A stretch of DNA of 64,000 nucleotides. Origin: Knoellia remsis (lineage in GTDB: Bacteria; Actinomycetota; Actinomycetes; Actinomycetales; Dermatophilaceae). The notes beneath the pieces were generated by a model. The model was not told where the DNA came from. It ran no database searches and saw only the letters and a list, made by a program, of their open reading frames with translations. The stretch covers positions 1 through 64,000 of the forward strand of contig NZ_PVTI01000018.1 of assembly GCF_003002895.1 (NCBI RefSeq). The letters run 5' to 3'. Positions 1 to 8,066 of this stretch are shown one piece after another. Numbering within the stretch: the first letter of the stretch is position 1; every line of letters begins with the position of its first letter. A program made the translations under genes and the position numbers.

Positions 1-5
1 CTAGC

Positions 6-1092
6 TGTACTCGGCCGCGAGGTTGGTGACACGTAGGCGTTGACGACGAGGAGAACCTCCGGGTGAGGTGTGGATTGTCGAAGTCCCAACCGCCCGGAGG
101 TTCTCGTGTCCCACGCTAACGCTCGTCTGAATGTTCATGGTCGTCGTCTGTTGGTCGACCGCGTTCGCCGCCAAGGGTGGGCAGTGGCTCATGCCGCGAA
201 GGCGATGGGGATCTCGCGTCAGTGCGCTCACAGGTGGGTGTCCAGGTTCGACACCGAGGGTGAGGCCGGGTTGTCGGACCGGTCCTCGGCGCCGCACTCC
301 AGCCCTCGCCGCACCGCGACATCGGTCGAGGACGCGGTGGTGGCTGCCCGGCGGGAGCACCGGCGTGGTCAGGACTGGATCGGGCCTGAACTGGGTGTCC
401 CGGCACGCACGGTCAGCCGAATCCTGCGCCGCCATGACCTGCCCTACCTGCGGCATTGCGACCCGCTCACCGGGGACGTGATCCGCGCCTCGAAGACCAC
501 CGCGGTCCGGTATGAACGCGACCGCCCCGGCGAGCTGGTTCACGTTGATGTCAAGAAGATCGGGCGCATCCCCGACGGTGGCGGGTGGAGAGCCCACGGC
601 CGCCAGATGGGCTCGACCGCGGCACGGAAGAAAGCGCGCATCGGGTACGACTACGTGCACTCCATGGTCGATGACCACTCCCGGCTCGCGTACAGCGAGA
701 TCCTCCCGGACGAGACCGGCCCCACCTGCGCCGCGTTCATCCTGCGCGCCGCCGAACACTTCGCCGCCCACGGCATCGCCGCCATCGAACGCGTCATCAC
801 CGACAACCACTTCAGCTACCGCAAAAGCAACGACGTCAGGGACGCGATGACCGCCATGGGGGCCACGCACAAGTTCATCCGGCCCCACTGCCCCTGGCAG
901 AACGGAAAAGTCGAGAGGTTCAACCGCACCCTGGCCACCGAGTGGGCCTACCGACAGGTCTTCACCAGCAACGCCAACCGTGCCGCCGCTCTTGCACCCT
1001 GGCTACACGAGTACAACACTCGACGACGCCACACCGCGCTCGGCGGACTCCCGCCGGTCAGCCGCCTGTCACCAACGTGATGGCCGGGTACA
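6..1092 (+). mobile_element. IS481-family insertion sequence, complete
   Basis: The element begins TGTAC at 6 and ends GTACA at 1092. The first 31 bases of the left end match the reverse complement of the right end with a few mismatches; both share TGTAC, CGGCC and GTTGGTGACA. It carries one transposase gene. The flanks are CTAGC on the left (1-5) and ACTAGC on the right (1093-1098), consistent with a 6-bp NCTAGN target duplication whose first base lies outside the window. CTAG targeting and TGT...ACA ends are known for IS481-type elements. Intact ends and an intact ORF suggest a recent, possibly active copy. Confidence 0.85.
106..1080 (+). CDS. IS481-family DDE transposase
   Basis: This 324-residue transposase catalyses movement of the surrounding element. 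The GTG start at 106 is preceded by GGAGG at 96-100 with a 5-nt gap; the upstream in-frame start at 70 has no such site. An N-terminal helix-turn-helix (about residues 10-60) is followed by an rve-type catalytic core. The DDE residues appear to be D148 (HVDVKKIG), D233 (VITDN) and E270 (WQNGKVERFN); the D-to-E spacing of 36 residues is right for the family. No frameshift or stop is seen. It lies inside the inverted repeats and interrupts a transporter gene whose tail follows at 1093. Confidence 0.93.
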   Translation: MSHANARLNVHGRRLLVDRVRRQGWAVAHAAKAMGISRQCAHRWVSRFDTEGEAGLSDRSSAPHSSPRRTATSVEDAVVAARREHRRGQDWIGPELGVPARTVSRILRRHDLPYLRHCDPLTGDVIRASKTTAVRYERDRPGELVHVDVKKIGRIPDGGGWRAHGRQMGSTAARKKARIGYDYVHSMVDDHSRLAYSEILPDETGPTCAAFILRAAEHFAAHGIAAIERVITDNHFSYRKSNDVRDAMTAMGATHKFIRPHCPWQNGKVERFNRTLATEWAYRQVFTSNANRAAALAPWLHEYNTRRRHTALGGLPPVSRLSPT

Positions 1093-1711
1093 ACTAGCCG
1101 GCGCCGCACACGAACGCCTGCTCGCGGCGTCTCCGCTGCTGATGCTGTTACAGATGCTGCTACTGCCGGTCTACCTGCGCCTGTTCGTCGGCCCAGGGCT
1201 GTTCGACGTCATCGATGTCGCCCCATTCGTTGAGGCGTTCCTCCTCCTGATCGTCACGCCCCTGACTCTCGCCGCAATCACGCAATCCCTGGCTGCGCGC
1301 CTTCGCGCCGCCCGGCGTCTCATGGACCTCATGCAGGCGCTCATGGTGCCGCTCATGATGGCCACCCTCGCGGTCGTGGTCGCCTCTCAGATTGACGCCG
1401 TCCGCGCCGATGCTTCTTCGCTGCTCGTCGTGGTCCCGATCTACATCACCTTTTTGATCGCCGTTATCCCTCTCGGCCTCCTCACCGCTCGCGCCCTCAA
1501 GCAGAACGTGCCGGCAACCCGGGCAATGGTCTTTTCGGGCGCCACCCGCAACTCCCTCGTCGTGCTGCCCCTAGCGCTGGCCCTACCCGAAACGCTCGCC
1601 CTGGCCGCCGTCGTCGTCGTCACCCAAACTCTTGTCGAGCTCGTCGGCATGGTCATCTACGTCCGGATCGTCCCCCACGTCGTCCCACACCCCGCGGCGG
1701 CCACGCCATGA
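1093..1711 (+). pseudogene. 3' remnant of BASS/arsenite-type transporter, split by IS
   Basis: About 205 codons are open from the right IS junction to a TGA at 1709-1711. The product is very hydrophobic, with roughly five or six membrane segments, and contains a segment ATRNSLVVLPLALALP typical of the bile acid:sodium symporter superfamily, including arsenite-type (ACR3-like) permeases. There is no start codon of its own after the IS; the reading frame runs in from the element, so the 5' half must lie left of the window. The expected role was export or uptake of a small anion, but the split copy should be inactive. The arsenic assignment is tentative; membership of the fold superfamily is more secure. 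Confidence 0.65.
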
Positions 1712-1909
1712 CAGCACCACCGACGTCATCGAAACCGCCGCCAGCGCCCTGGCGTCGGCGCCGGCTGACCGACCGCCACAGAGCACCGACAGAACCCCGC
1801 CACCTAAAGGCCAAGACCACAGCGAGCGGACGACGAGGCGCGGACCCGAGACGGCGCGCGGACGGCATACGGGCGCCTCGCACGAGGCGACCACGCGCGA
1901 TGGCGACGT
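1712..1909. other. Intergenic region between convergent genes
   Basis: I see no convincing gene in these 198 bases. ORFs that cross here read antisense to the neighbouring ligase gene and have atypical Arg/Pro-rich composition. One copy of the recurrent CGGCATAC sequence lies at 1863-1870, within GCGCGGACGGCATAC. Confidence 0.6.
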
Positions 1910-3400
1910 TCAGGGCAGCGGCCAGGTGTGCACCGGCTCGTTCGTCGCCATGTGCTCGGCGTAGAGCTCGAGCATCCGGTGCAGTGCCTCGCGGCGGTCG
2001 AGCCCGCTGTCCTCGAGCCGGCGCACGGCCTCGGTCTGCCACGTCGCCCCGTTGACGCCGGCGCGGCAGCGCTCCTCGATGATGCCGAGGTAGCGCTCGC
2101 GCACCGCATCCGAGACACCCCACTCCTTGAGGCCCTCGTGGGCGAGCGGCAGGAGGTGGCGCAGGACGAGCTCGTCGACGCCGAGCTCGCCGAAGCCGGG
2201 CCAGTAGAGCCGGGCGTCGATGCCGTCACGGGCACCCCGGCGGAAGTTCTCCTCGCACGCCGCAAAGCTCAGCTTGGTCCAGACCGGTCGGTCGTCGCTC
2301 GCGAGCTTGCGGACCGCGCCGTAGTAGAAGGCGGCGTTGGCGAGGGTGTCGGCGATCGTCGGGCCGGCGGGCAGGACCCGGTTCTCCACGCGCAGGTGCG
2401 GCCGGCCGTCGACGATGTCGTAGATCGGCCGGTTCCACCGGTAGACCGTGCCGTTGTGCAGACGCAGCTCGGACAGGTCCGGAGCGACGCCCTCCTCGAG
2501 CTTGGCCATCGGGTCCTCGTCGGTGCTCTCCGCGAGCAGCGCCGGGAAGTAGCGGACGTTCTCCTCGAAGAGATCGAAGATGCTCGTGATCCAGCGCTCG
2601 CCGAACCACACCCGCGGACGGACGCCCTGGTTCTTGAGCTCGATCGGGCGGGTGTCGGTGGCCTGCGCGAAGAGCTCGATCCGGGTCTCGGCGTGGAGGC
2701 GCTGGCCGAAGAAGAACGGCGAGTTCGCGGCGAGCGCCACCTGGACCGCGGAGAGCGCCTGCGCGGCGTTCCAGTGGTCCGCGAAGTCCCCCGGCGCGAC
2801 CTGGAGGTGCAGCTGGACGCTCGTGCACGCCGACTCGGGCGCGATCGAGTCGCAGTAGGTCGCGACCCGCTCCCCCTGCGGCCCGCTGATGTCGAGGAAG
2901 ATGTCCTCCCCGCGGGCGACGAAGATCGAGTCGTTGAGGGCGGTGTAGCGGTTGTTGTCGCTGATCCACTCCCCCTCGTAGTGCTCCGGCATGATCGTCG
3001 GGAGGATGCCGATCGTCACGAGCCGTGAGCCGACCTCGCGGGCCTTGGCGTCCGCCTCGTTGAGCGAGTCGCGCAGGTCCTTCTCGAGCTCGAGCGCGGA
3101 GTCGCCGGGCAGCGGCCGCGGCGGCACGTTGAGCTCGATGTTGTAGCGGGCGAGCTCGGTCTGGTAGCCGGGGTCGGCGATCGCGTGCAACACCTCGTCG
3201 TTGGCGAACGAGGGGTCGTATGCCGCGTCGACGAGGTTGAGTTCGATCTCCAGTCCCGTGAGCGGCCGGTCGAACTCGAAGGAGTGCTGGGTGAGCATCC
3301 GCTCGAACACGTCGAGGTTCTGGCGGACCTTCTCGCGGTAGCGCTGGCGTTCTTCGCGCGTGTAGCTCTGAGCGCTGACCTCGGCACCCACGGCACTCAC
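1910..3400 (-). CDS. Glutamate-cysteine ligase family (GCS2-type) protein
   Basis: This 496-residue protein belongs to the GCS2 carboxylate-amine ligase family (glutamate plus an amine or thiol, ATP dependent). Family-like segments include TGLEIELNLVD near residues 48-58, ALNDSIFVARGED, and RVENRVLPAGPTIAD in the C-terminal half. It is cytoplasmic, with no signal or membrane segment. The gene stands alone, divergent from sbcD. Actinobacteria generally use mycothiol rather than glutathione, so true gamma-glutamylcysteine synthesis is not assured; ergothioneine-type (EgtA-like) or another ligase activity is possible. The start is the first ATG of the frame and was not checked against homologues. 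Confidence 0.75.
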   Translation of the reverse strand: MSAVGAEVSAQSYTREERQRYREKVRQNLDVFERMLTQHSFEFDRPLTGLEIELNLVDAAYDPSFANDEVLHAIADPGYQTELARYNIELNVPPRPLPGDSALELEKDLRDSLNEADAKAREVGSRLVTIGILPTIMPEHYEGEWISDNNRYTALNDSIFVARGEDIFLDISGPQGERVATYCDSIAPESACTSVQLHLQVAPGDFADHWNAAQALSAVQVALAANSPFFFGQRLHAETRIELFAQATDTRPIELKNQGVRPRVWFGERWITSIFDLFEENVRYFPALLAESTDEDPMAKLEEGVAPDLSELRLHNGTVYRWNRPIYDIVDGRPHLRVENRVLPAGPTIADTLANAAFYYGAVRKLASDDRPVWTKLSFAACEENFRRGARDGIDARLYWPGFGELGVDELVLRHLLPLAHEGLKEWGVSDAVRERYLGIIEERCRAGVNGATWQTEAVRRLEDSGLDRREALHRMLELYAEHMATNEPVHTWPLP

Positions 3401-3507
3401 CTCCGGCTCTCGTCGCCCGAACGTCGGGTCGGCTCTCGTCGGCCGGCTCGGGCGGTCGTCGCCGTCACCGGGATGCTCAACTCAACACCATGGGAGCACG
3501 CCGTGCG

Positions 3508-3527
3508 ACCCCTGCGTGGGGGTTTTT
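3508..3527 (+). terminator. Short terminator-like hairpin upstream of sbcD
   Basis: ACCCC (3508-3512) pairs with GGGGT (3519-3523) across a 6-nt loop, followed by five Ts at 3523-3527. It lies between divergent genes, upstream of the likely sbcD promoter, so what it would terminate is unclear. The stem is short and may be fortuitous. Confidence 0.4.
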
Positions 3528-3562
3528 GCGTTTCGGTCCCGGGGGCTGTCGGTGGGTCCACC

Positions 3563-3568
3563 TAGCCT
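3563..3568 (+). promoter_or_regulatory. -10 element for leaderless sbcD
   Basis: TAGCCT lies exactly 7 nt before the GTG at 3576, and no Shine-Dalgarno precedes that codon. This fits transcription starting at the start codon. Confidence 0.55.
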
Positions 3569-3575
3569 CGGTGTC

Positions 3576-4784
3576 GTGCGCATGATCCACACCTCCGACT
3601 GGCACCTGGGGCGTTCGTTCCACCAGGTGGGGCTGCTCACTGCCCAGGCGGAGTACCTCGACCACCTCGTCGAGGTGGTGCGTAGCGAGTCGGTCGATGC
3701 CGTGGTCGTCTCCGGGGACGTCTACGACCGCGCGATGCCGGCGCCGGACACCGTCGAGCTGCTGTCCGAGTCGCTGACCCGGCTGGTCGACGCGGGCGCC
3801 ACCGTCGTCCTCTCGTCGGGCAACCACGACTCGGCGATCCGGCTCGGGTTCGGCGCCGGGCTGCTCGAGCGGGCCGGGCTGCATATCCGCTCCTCGGTGT
3901 CGTCGATCGGCCGGCCCGTCGTCGTGGAGGGCGTCGCCATCCACCCCCTCCCCTACCTCGAGCCGTCGGTCGCCGGGGTGGCGCTCGGCACGGATGAGCG
4001 CACCCACGCCGGCGTTCTCGGGGCGGCGATGGACCGGGTGCGTGCCGATGTCGAGTCGCGCGGCCTGCCGTCGGTCGTCATGGCACATGCCTTCGTCACC
4101 GGTGGCGCGACGAGCGACTCCGAGCGGGACATCTCCGTCGGCGGGGTGAGCGCGGTGCACCCGTCGGTCTTCGACGGAGTGTCGTATGCCGCCCTCGGTC
4201 ACCTTCACGGTCGGCAGCAGGTGTCCGAGACGGTGCGCTACAGCGGCTCGCCGGTCGCCATGTCGTTCAGCGAGTGGCGGCACACCAAGGGCTCGCTGCT
4301 CGTCGACGTGGCCGCGTCGGGTGCGGTGACCGTCGAGGACGTGGCGGCGCCGGTGCACCGGCGGCTCGCGGTGCTGCGCGGCGACCTCGAGGACCTGCTG
4401 TCCTCCCCGGAGCACGAGGCCGCCGAGGACGCGTGGTGCCAGGTGACGCTGACCGACCCGGTGCGCCCGCTCGGCGCGATGGAGCAGCTGCGCCGCCGCT
4501 TCCCGCACACGCTGCGCCTCGAGTTCGACCCGCAGGGCGTCATCGTTCCGGTGCGGACGTATGCCGAGCGGGCCGCCGCCGCCGACCCGGTCGACGTGTG
4601 CTGCGACTTCCTCGCGCACGTGCGCGAGGGGTATGCCGCCACGGACGCCGAGCGTGGCCTGCTCGCCGAGGCGGTCGAGGCCGTCCGTCTCGACCGGGGC
4701 GAGCGGGACGACGAAGGTCGCGCGGGGGCTGGTGCGGGCAGCGAGAAGGCGAGCGGACGGCATACGCGGCGGGGTGTGGCATGA
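3576..4784 (+). CDS. sbcD: DNA double-strand break repair nuclease SbcD
   Basis: This 402-residue calcineurin-like phosphoesterase is the nuclease half of the SbcCD (Mre11-Rad50-like) complex, which cuts hairpins and processes blocked DNA ends. Metal-binding motifs are visible in order: SDWHLGR (residues 7-13), GDVYDR, GNHDSAIRL, VMAHAF and LGHLHGR. The start is taken as the GTG at 3576 (VRMIHTSDWH) because a -10-like TAGCCT lies 7 nt upstream; ATG 3582 is the alternative. The C-terminal tail (SEKASGRHTRRGVA) is low complexity and contains a copy of the recurrent GAGCGGACGGCATAC sequence at 4751-4765. The stop overlaps the sbcC start as ATGA. Confidence 0.93.
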   Translation: MRMIHTSDWHLGRSFHQVGLLTAQAEYLDHLVEVVRSESVDAVVVSGDVYDRAMPAPDTVELLSESLTRLVDAGATVVLSSGNHDSAIRLGFGAGLLERAGLHIRSSVSSIGRPVVVEGVAIHPLPYLEPSVAGVALGTDERTHAGVLGAAMDRVRADVESRGLPSVVMAHAFVTGGATSDSERDISVGGVSAVHPSVFDGVSYAALGHLHGRQQVSETVRYSGSPVAMSFSEWRHTKGSLLVDVAASGAVTVEDVAAPVHRRLAVLRGDLEDLLSSPEHEAAEDAWCQVTLTDPVRPLGAMEQLRRRFPHTLRLEFDPQGVIVPVRTYAERAAAADPVDVCCDFLAHVREGYAATDAERGLLAEAVEAVRLDRGERDDEGRAGAGAGSEKASGRHTRRGVA

Positions 4785-7700
4785 GGCTGCACCGGCTCAC
4801 GGCGACGGCGTTCGGCCCGTTCGCGGACACCGTGAGCGTCGACCTCGACGAGGTCGGCGCGGACGGGATCTTCCTCATCCGCGGCGCGACTGGCGCCGGC
4901 AAGACGAGCCTGCTCGACGCCATCTGCTTCGCGCTGTTCGCCGACCTGCCGGGTGCGCGGACCAAGAAGGGCCTGCACAGCGACCACGCCGAGCGCGGCA
5001 CCGTGCCGTCGGTCGAGCTCGAGCTGACCGCGGCCGGTCGGCGGCTGCGGGTCGAGCGCTCGCCGGAGTTCCGGCGGCCCAAGGCGCGTGGGACGGGCGA
5101 GGTGTCCGTCCCGGCGAAGGCACAGCTGTGGGAGCTGCGGGACGGGGACTGGCAGGCGCTCAGCACCCGGCACGACGAGATCGCCGAGGTCGTCGACGAC
5201 GTGCTCGGGATGGGCCTGGCGCAGTTCAGCAAGGTGGTGCTGCTGCCGCAGGGCGACTTCGCGACGTTCCTACGCGCGACGCCCGAGGAGCGGCGGGCCC
5301 TCTTGGAGCGGCTGTTCGACGTGGCCGGGTTCGTCGGGATCGAGGAGTGGTTCGCGAAGGCGCGCAAGGACTCCGCCGCCGACGTCGAGGAGACGCGCCG
5401 CGAGCTGCGCACCGTGCTCACGCTGGTGAGTGAGCAGCTCGCCGGGTCTCCGGTGTCGGTGGTCGACTCCGGGGACGACGAGGACGGGCCGGGCGGGACG
5501 GACCTGGTCGAGCTCGAGCCGGCGCTGGTGCCGGCCGCCCTGAACGAGGTCATCGCCGGCCTCGAGGGCGCGGCCGCCGAGTCGCTGACAGCCCTCGACG
5601 AGGCCCGCGGCCGGGCCGAAGTCGCCGGGGCCGCACTCTCGGCAGGGCGACAGTGTGCCGCGACGCAGGCTCGTGGGCGCGGTGCCGCGGTGACGCTCGC
5701 CGAGCTGGACGAGGCCGCCGAGGCACACGACGAGGTCGTCACCCGGGTGGACGCTGCGACGCGCGCGGCACCCGTCGCCGGTGAGCTGTCCGCCCTCACG
5801 CGAGCCGCCGCCGCGCTCGAGTCAGCGCGCGCCGTGCTCGCCTCCACTTCGGCCGGGACCGCTCCCCTGGGCTGTGCGGACGCGACGGCGTCCTCCCTCG
5901 CCGAGCTCGACTCCCGGATGGTCGAGTCCGGTGCGCTCCTTGCCGACGCCGCACGAGCCGGCGGCACCCTGGAGCGGCTGGCGACACAGGTGTCCCGTCA
6001 TGACGCGCAGGTGACCCGTGACTCCGAGCGCGCTCGCGCCGTCGTCGCGGCGTTGGATGACCTCACCACGCGCCGGTCGGAGGTCGAGTCGCGTCTCGCG
6101 ACAGCCGCCGCTGCCGAGCAGTCTCTGACGCGGGCGCGTCAGGACGTCGAAGCACTCCGGCGCCAGCAGACCCTCCGCGCCGAGAACGCCCGCGACGAGT
6201 CGACGCTGGCCACTCATCGCAGCCGTCACCACGAGCTCATCTCCGCCGAGCAGGACGCTCGGGACACCTATCTCGACCTGCGCGAGGCGCGGCTGGACGG
6301 CATGGCCGCAGAGCTCGCCGCCGGCCTCGCCGACGACGAGCCGTGCCCCGTCTGCGGTGCCGCGGACCACCCGACCCCGGCAACCGCCGAGCGTCGTGTC
6401 GCTGCCGAGGACGTCGCCACCGCCGAAGCCGCCTGGCACACCGCCCAGACCGCGAGCCGGGAGCTGGGCGCCGTCATCACCGCCCTCGAGGCCACGGTCG
6501 CGCAGCGTTCCGCCGAGGTCATCCACCATGACGACCTCGAGGCCACGCTCGGCGTCCGCGAGGCCGCGCTGGACGTGCTGGAGACCGAGGCTGCGGGCCG
6601 ACCAGCCCTCAGCGACGCCCTCGCCACGCTGGACGACGAAGGGAAGGCTCTGACCGACGAGGCCGCCGCCCTGCGGGAGTCGATCGCCGGGGCGACGGCG
6701 GCGCGGACCGAGGTGACCGCTGAGATCGAGCAGGTCCGTGCCGCGGTGGCGCTGGCCCTGGAGGAGCACGCCCACCTCTGCCCGTGTGCCTCCGGACAGG
6801 GTGCGGGTCCGGAGCTGCCGGCCGACATGGGAGACCTCACTGTGCTGGCGGACGTCCGTCGCCGCCATGACGCTGCGGCCCTGGCCCTCGAGGCGCACCT
6901 CGATGCGCTCCGCGCCGTGGAGCAGCGCACCGAGGACCATGCGGCAGCGGTGGCGGCGGTCGAGGCTGCCGTCTCCGAAGCCGGGTTCGCGGACGCCGAC
7001 GAGCTCAGTGCGGCGCTCCTCCCACCCGCCACGTTGGCGCAGCTGCGATCGGCCGTGGCCGACCGTGACCGGGCCCGGGCCGTGGCCACGGCCACCCTTG
7101 CCGAGGACGACGTCCTGGCCGCCATGCAGCTGCCCGAGCCGGACCTCGACGCGCTGGAGACGGCGGCGTCCGAGGCGACGGGGGCGGTGACGTCCGCGAC
7201 GTCCACTGACGCGCTCGTGCGTGCTTCACTCACGTCGGTGCGGCGCATGGCGACGACCGTGACGACGCTCTGCGACCGGCTCAGCAGCTCCGGCGCCCGC
7301 GCCGACGCGATGCGCGAGCTCGCCGACACCCTCGCCGGCCTCGGACCGAACAACGCGCTGCGCATGCGACTGTCAGCGTTCGTCCTCGCGGCCCGGCTCG
7401 AGAAGGTCGCCGAGCTCGCCAACGAGCGGCTCGCGTCCATGGGCGGCGGCCGCTACCAGCTGCGGCACAGTGACGGACTCGCGGCGCGCGGTGCCCGCAG
7501 CGGCCTCGGGCTCGACGTCCTCGACCTGTGGACCGGTCAGACCCGGGCCACGAGCTCACTGTCCGGCGGCGAGTCGTTCATGGCGTCCCTGGCGCTGGCG
7601 CTCGGCCTGGCGGATGCGGTGCGTGAGGAGGCCGGCGGGTTCGACCTGCAGACCCTCTTCATCGACGAAGGCTTCGGCACGCTCGACGACGAGAGTCTGG

Positions 7701-7876
7701 AGCAGGTGCTCGACGTCCTCGACGGGCTGCGCGAAGGTGGCCGCGCCGTCGGGGTCGTCAGCCACGTCGCCGAGCTGCGCACCCGAATCACGAACCAGGT
7801 TGTCGTCACCAAGACCGAGCACGGGTCCTCGGTCCGCACCATCGCTGCCGGTTCCACCGCCGAACCCGCTGCCTAG
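4781..7876 (+). CDS. sbcC: DNA double-strand break repair ATPase SbcC
   Basis: This 1031-residue SMC-like ATPase partners SbcD in end processing. Walker A, GATGAGKTS, is at about residues 35-43. Two long Ala/Glu/Arg-rich coiled-coil stretches flank a CPVCGAADHP zinc hook near residue 521. The ABC signature SLSGGESF is near residue 925 and Walker B LFIDEGFGTLDD near 959. The ATG at 4781 overlaps the sbcD stop by four bases, so the pair is translationally coupled. Length is normal for actinobacterial SbcC. The gene ends in a convergent region full of palindromic repeats. Confidence 0.95.
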   Translation: MRLHRLTATAFGPFADTVSVDLDEVGADGIFLIRGATGAGKTSLLDAICFALFADLPGARTKKGLHSDHAERGTVPSVELELTAAGRRLRVERSPEFRRPKARGTGEVSVPAKAQLWELRDGDWQALSTRHDEIAEVVDDVLGMGLAQFSKVVLLPQGDFATFLRATPEERRALLERLFDVAGFVGIEEWFAKARKDSAADVEETRRELRTVLTLVSEQLAGSPVSVVDSGDDEDGPGGTDLVELEPALVPAALNEVIAGLEGAAAESLTALDEARGRAEVAGAALSAGRQCAATQARGRGAAVTLAELDEAAEAHDEVVTRVDAATRAAPVAGELSALTRAAAALESARAVLASTSAGTAPLGCADATASSLAELDSRMVESGALLADAARAGGTLERLATQVSRHDAQVTRDSERARAVVAALDDLTTRRSEVESRLATAAAAEQSLTRARQDVEALRRQQTLRAENARDESTLATHRSRHHELISAEQDARDTYLDLREARLDGMAAELAAGLADDEPCPVCGAADHPTPATAERRVAAEDVATAEAAWHTAQTASRELGAVITALEATVAQRSAEVIHHDDLEATLGVREAALDVLETEAAGRPALSDALATLDDEGKALTDEAAALRESIAGATAARTEVTAEIEQVRAAVALALEEHAHLCPCASGQGAGPELPADMGDLTVLADVRRRHDAAALALEAHLDALRAVEQRTEDHAAAVAAVEAAVSEAGFADADELSAALLPPATLAQLRSAVADRDRARAVATATLAEDDVLAAMQLPEPDLDALETAASEATGAVTSATSTDALVRASLTSVRRMATTVTTLCDRLSSSGARADAMRELADTLAGLGPNNALRMRLSAFVLAARLEKVAELANERLASMGGGRYQLRHSDGLAARGARSGLGLDVLDLWTGQTRATSSLSGGESFMASLALALGLADAVREEAGGFDLQTLFIDEGFGTLDDESLEQVLDVLDGLREGGRAVGVVSHVAELRTRITNQVVVTKTEHGSSVRTIAAGSTAEPAA

Positions 7877-7900
7877 AACCCAAGCCCCAGCCGAGCGTCC

Positions 7901-7984
7901 TACCGACGACTGATTGCGCACAGTTCGCATGTCCACGCACCTCGGCCGCCCGGCATACCGACGACTGATTGCGCACAGTTCGCA
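7901..7984. repeat. Two direct copies of a 29-bp intergenic repeat
   Basis: The 29 bases at 7901-7929 recur exactly at 7956-7984. Both contain CGACTGATTGCGCACAGTTC. The second copy is entered directly from a CGGCATACC sequence (7951-7959). The same core forms the hairpin between the genes ending at 33827 and 33868. Confidence 0.85.
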
Positions 7985-8014
7985 GGCCCGCGGACCCCAC
8001 GCCCGGCACACGAA

Positions 8015-8057
8015 CGACTTATTGCCCGTTGTGGCAGCCACAACGGGCAATAAGTCG
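8015..8057. terminator. Long perfect hairpin between sbcC and gcvP
   Basis: Perfect 20-bp arms at 8015-8034 and 8038-8057 (core ATTGCCCGTTGTGG) enclose a 3-nt loop. It lies 9 bp beyond the gcvP stop and downstream of sbcC, so it probably acts as a bidirectional transcription terminator, although neither side has a T-run. The AACGGGCAAT core also appears in the tandem repeats at 24341-24468. Confidence 0.6.
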
Positions 8058-8066
8058 GACAGGGGC

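Noticed and set aside
1653-2123. Overlapping ORFs on both strands between the transporter remnant and the GCS2 gene
   Set aside because: Arg/Ala-rich frames overlapping a gene with clear domains; no ribosome site or promoter.
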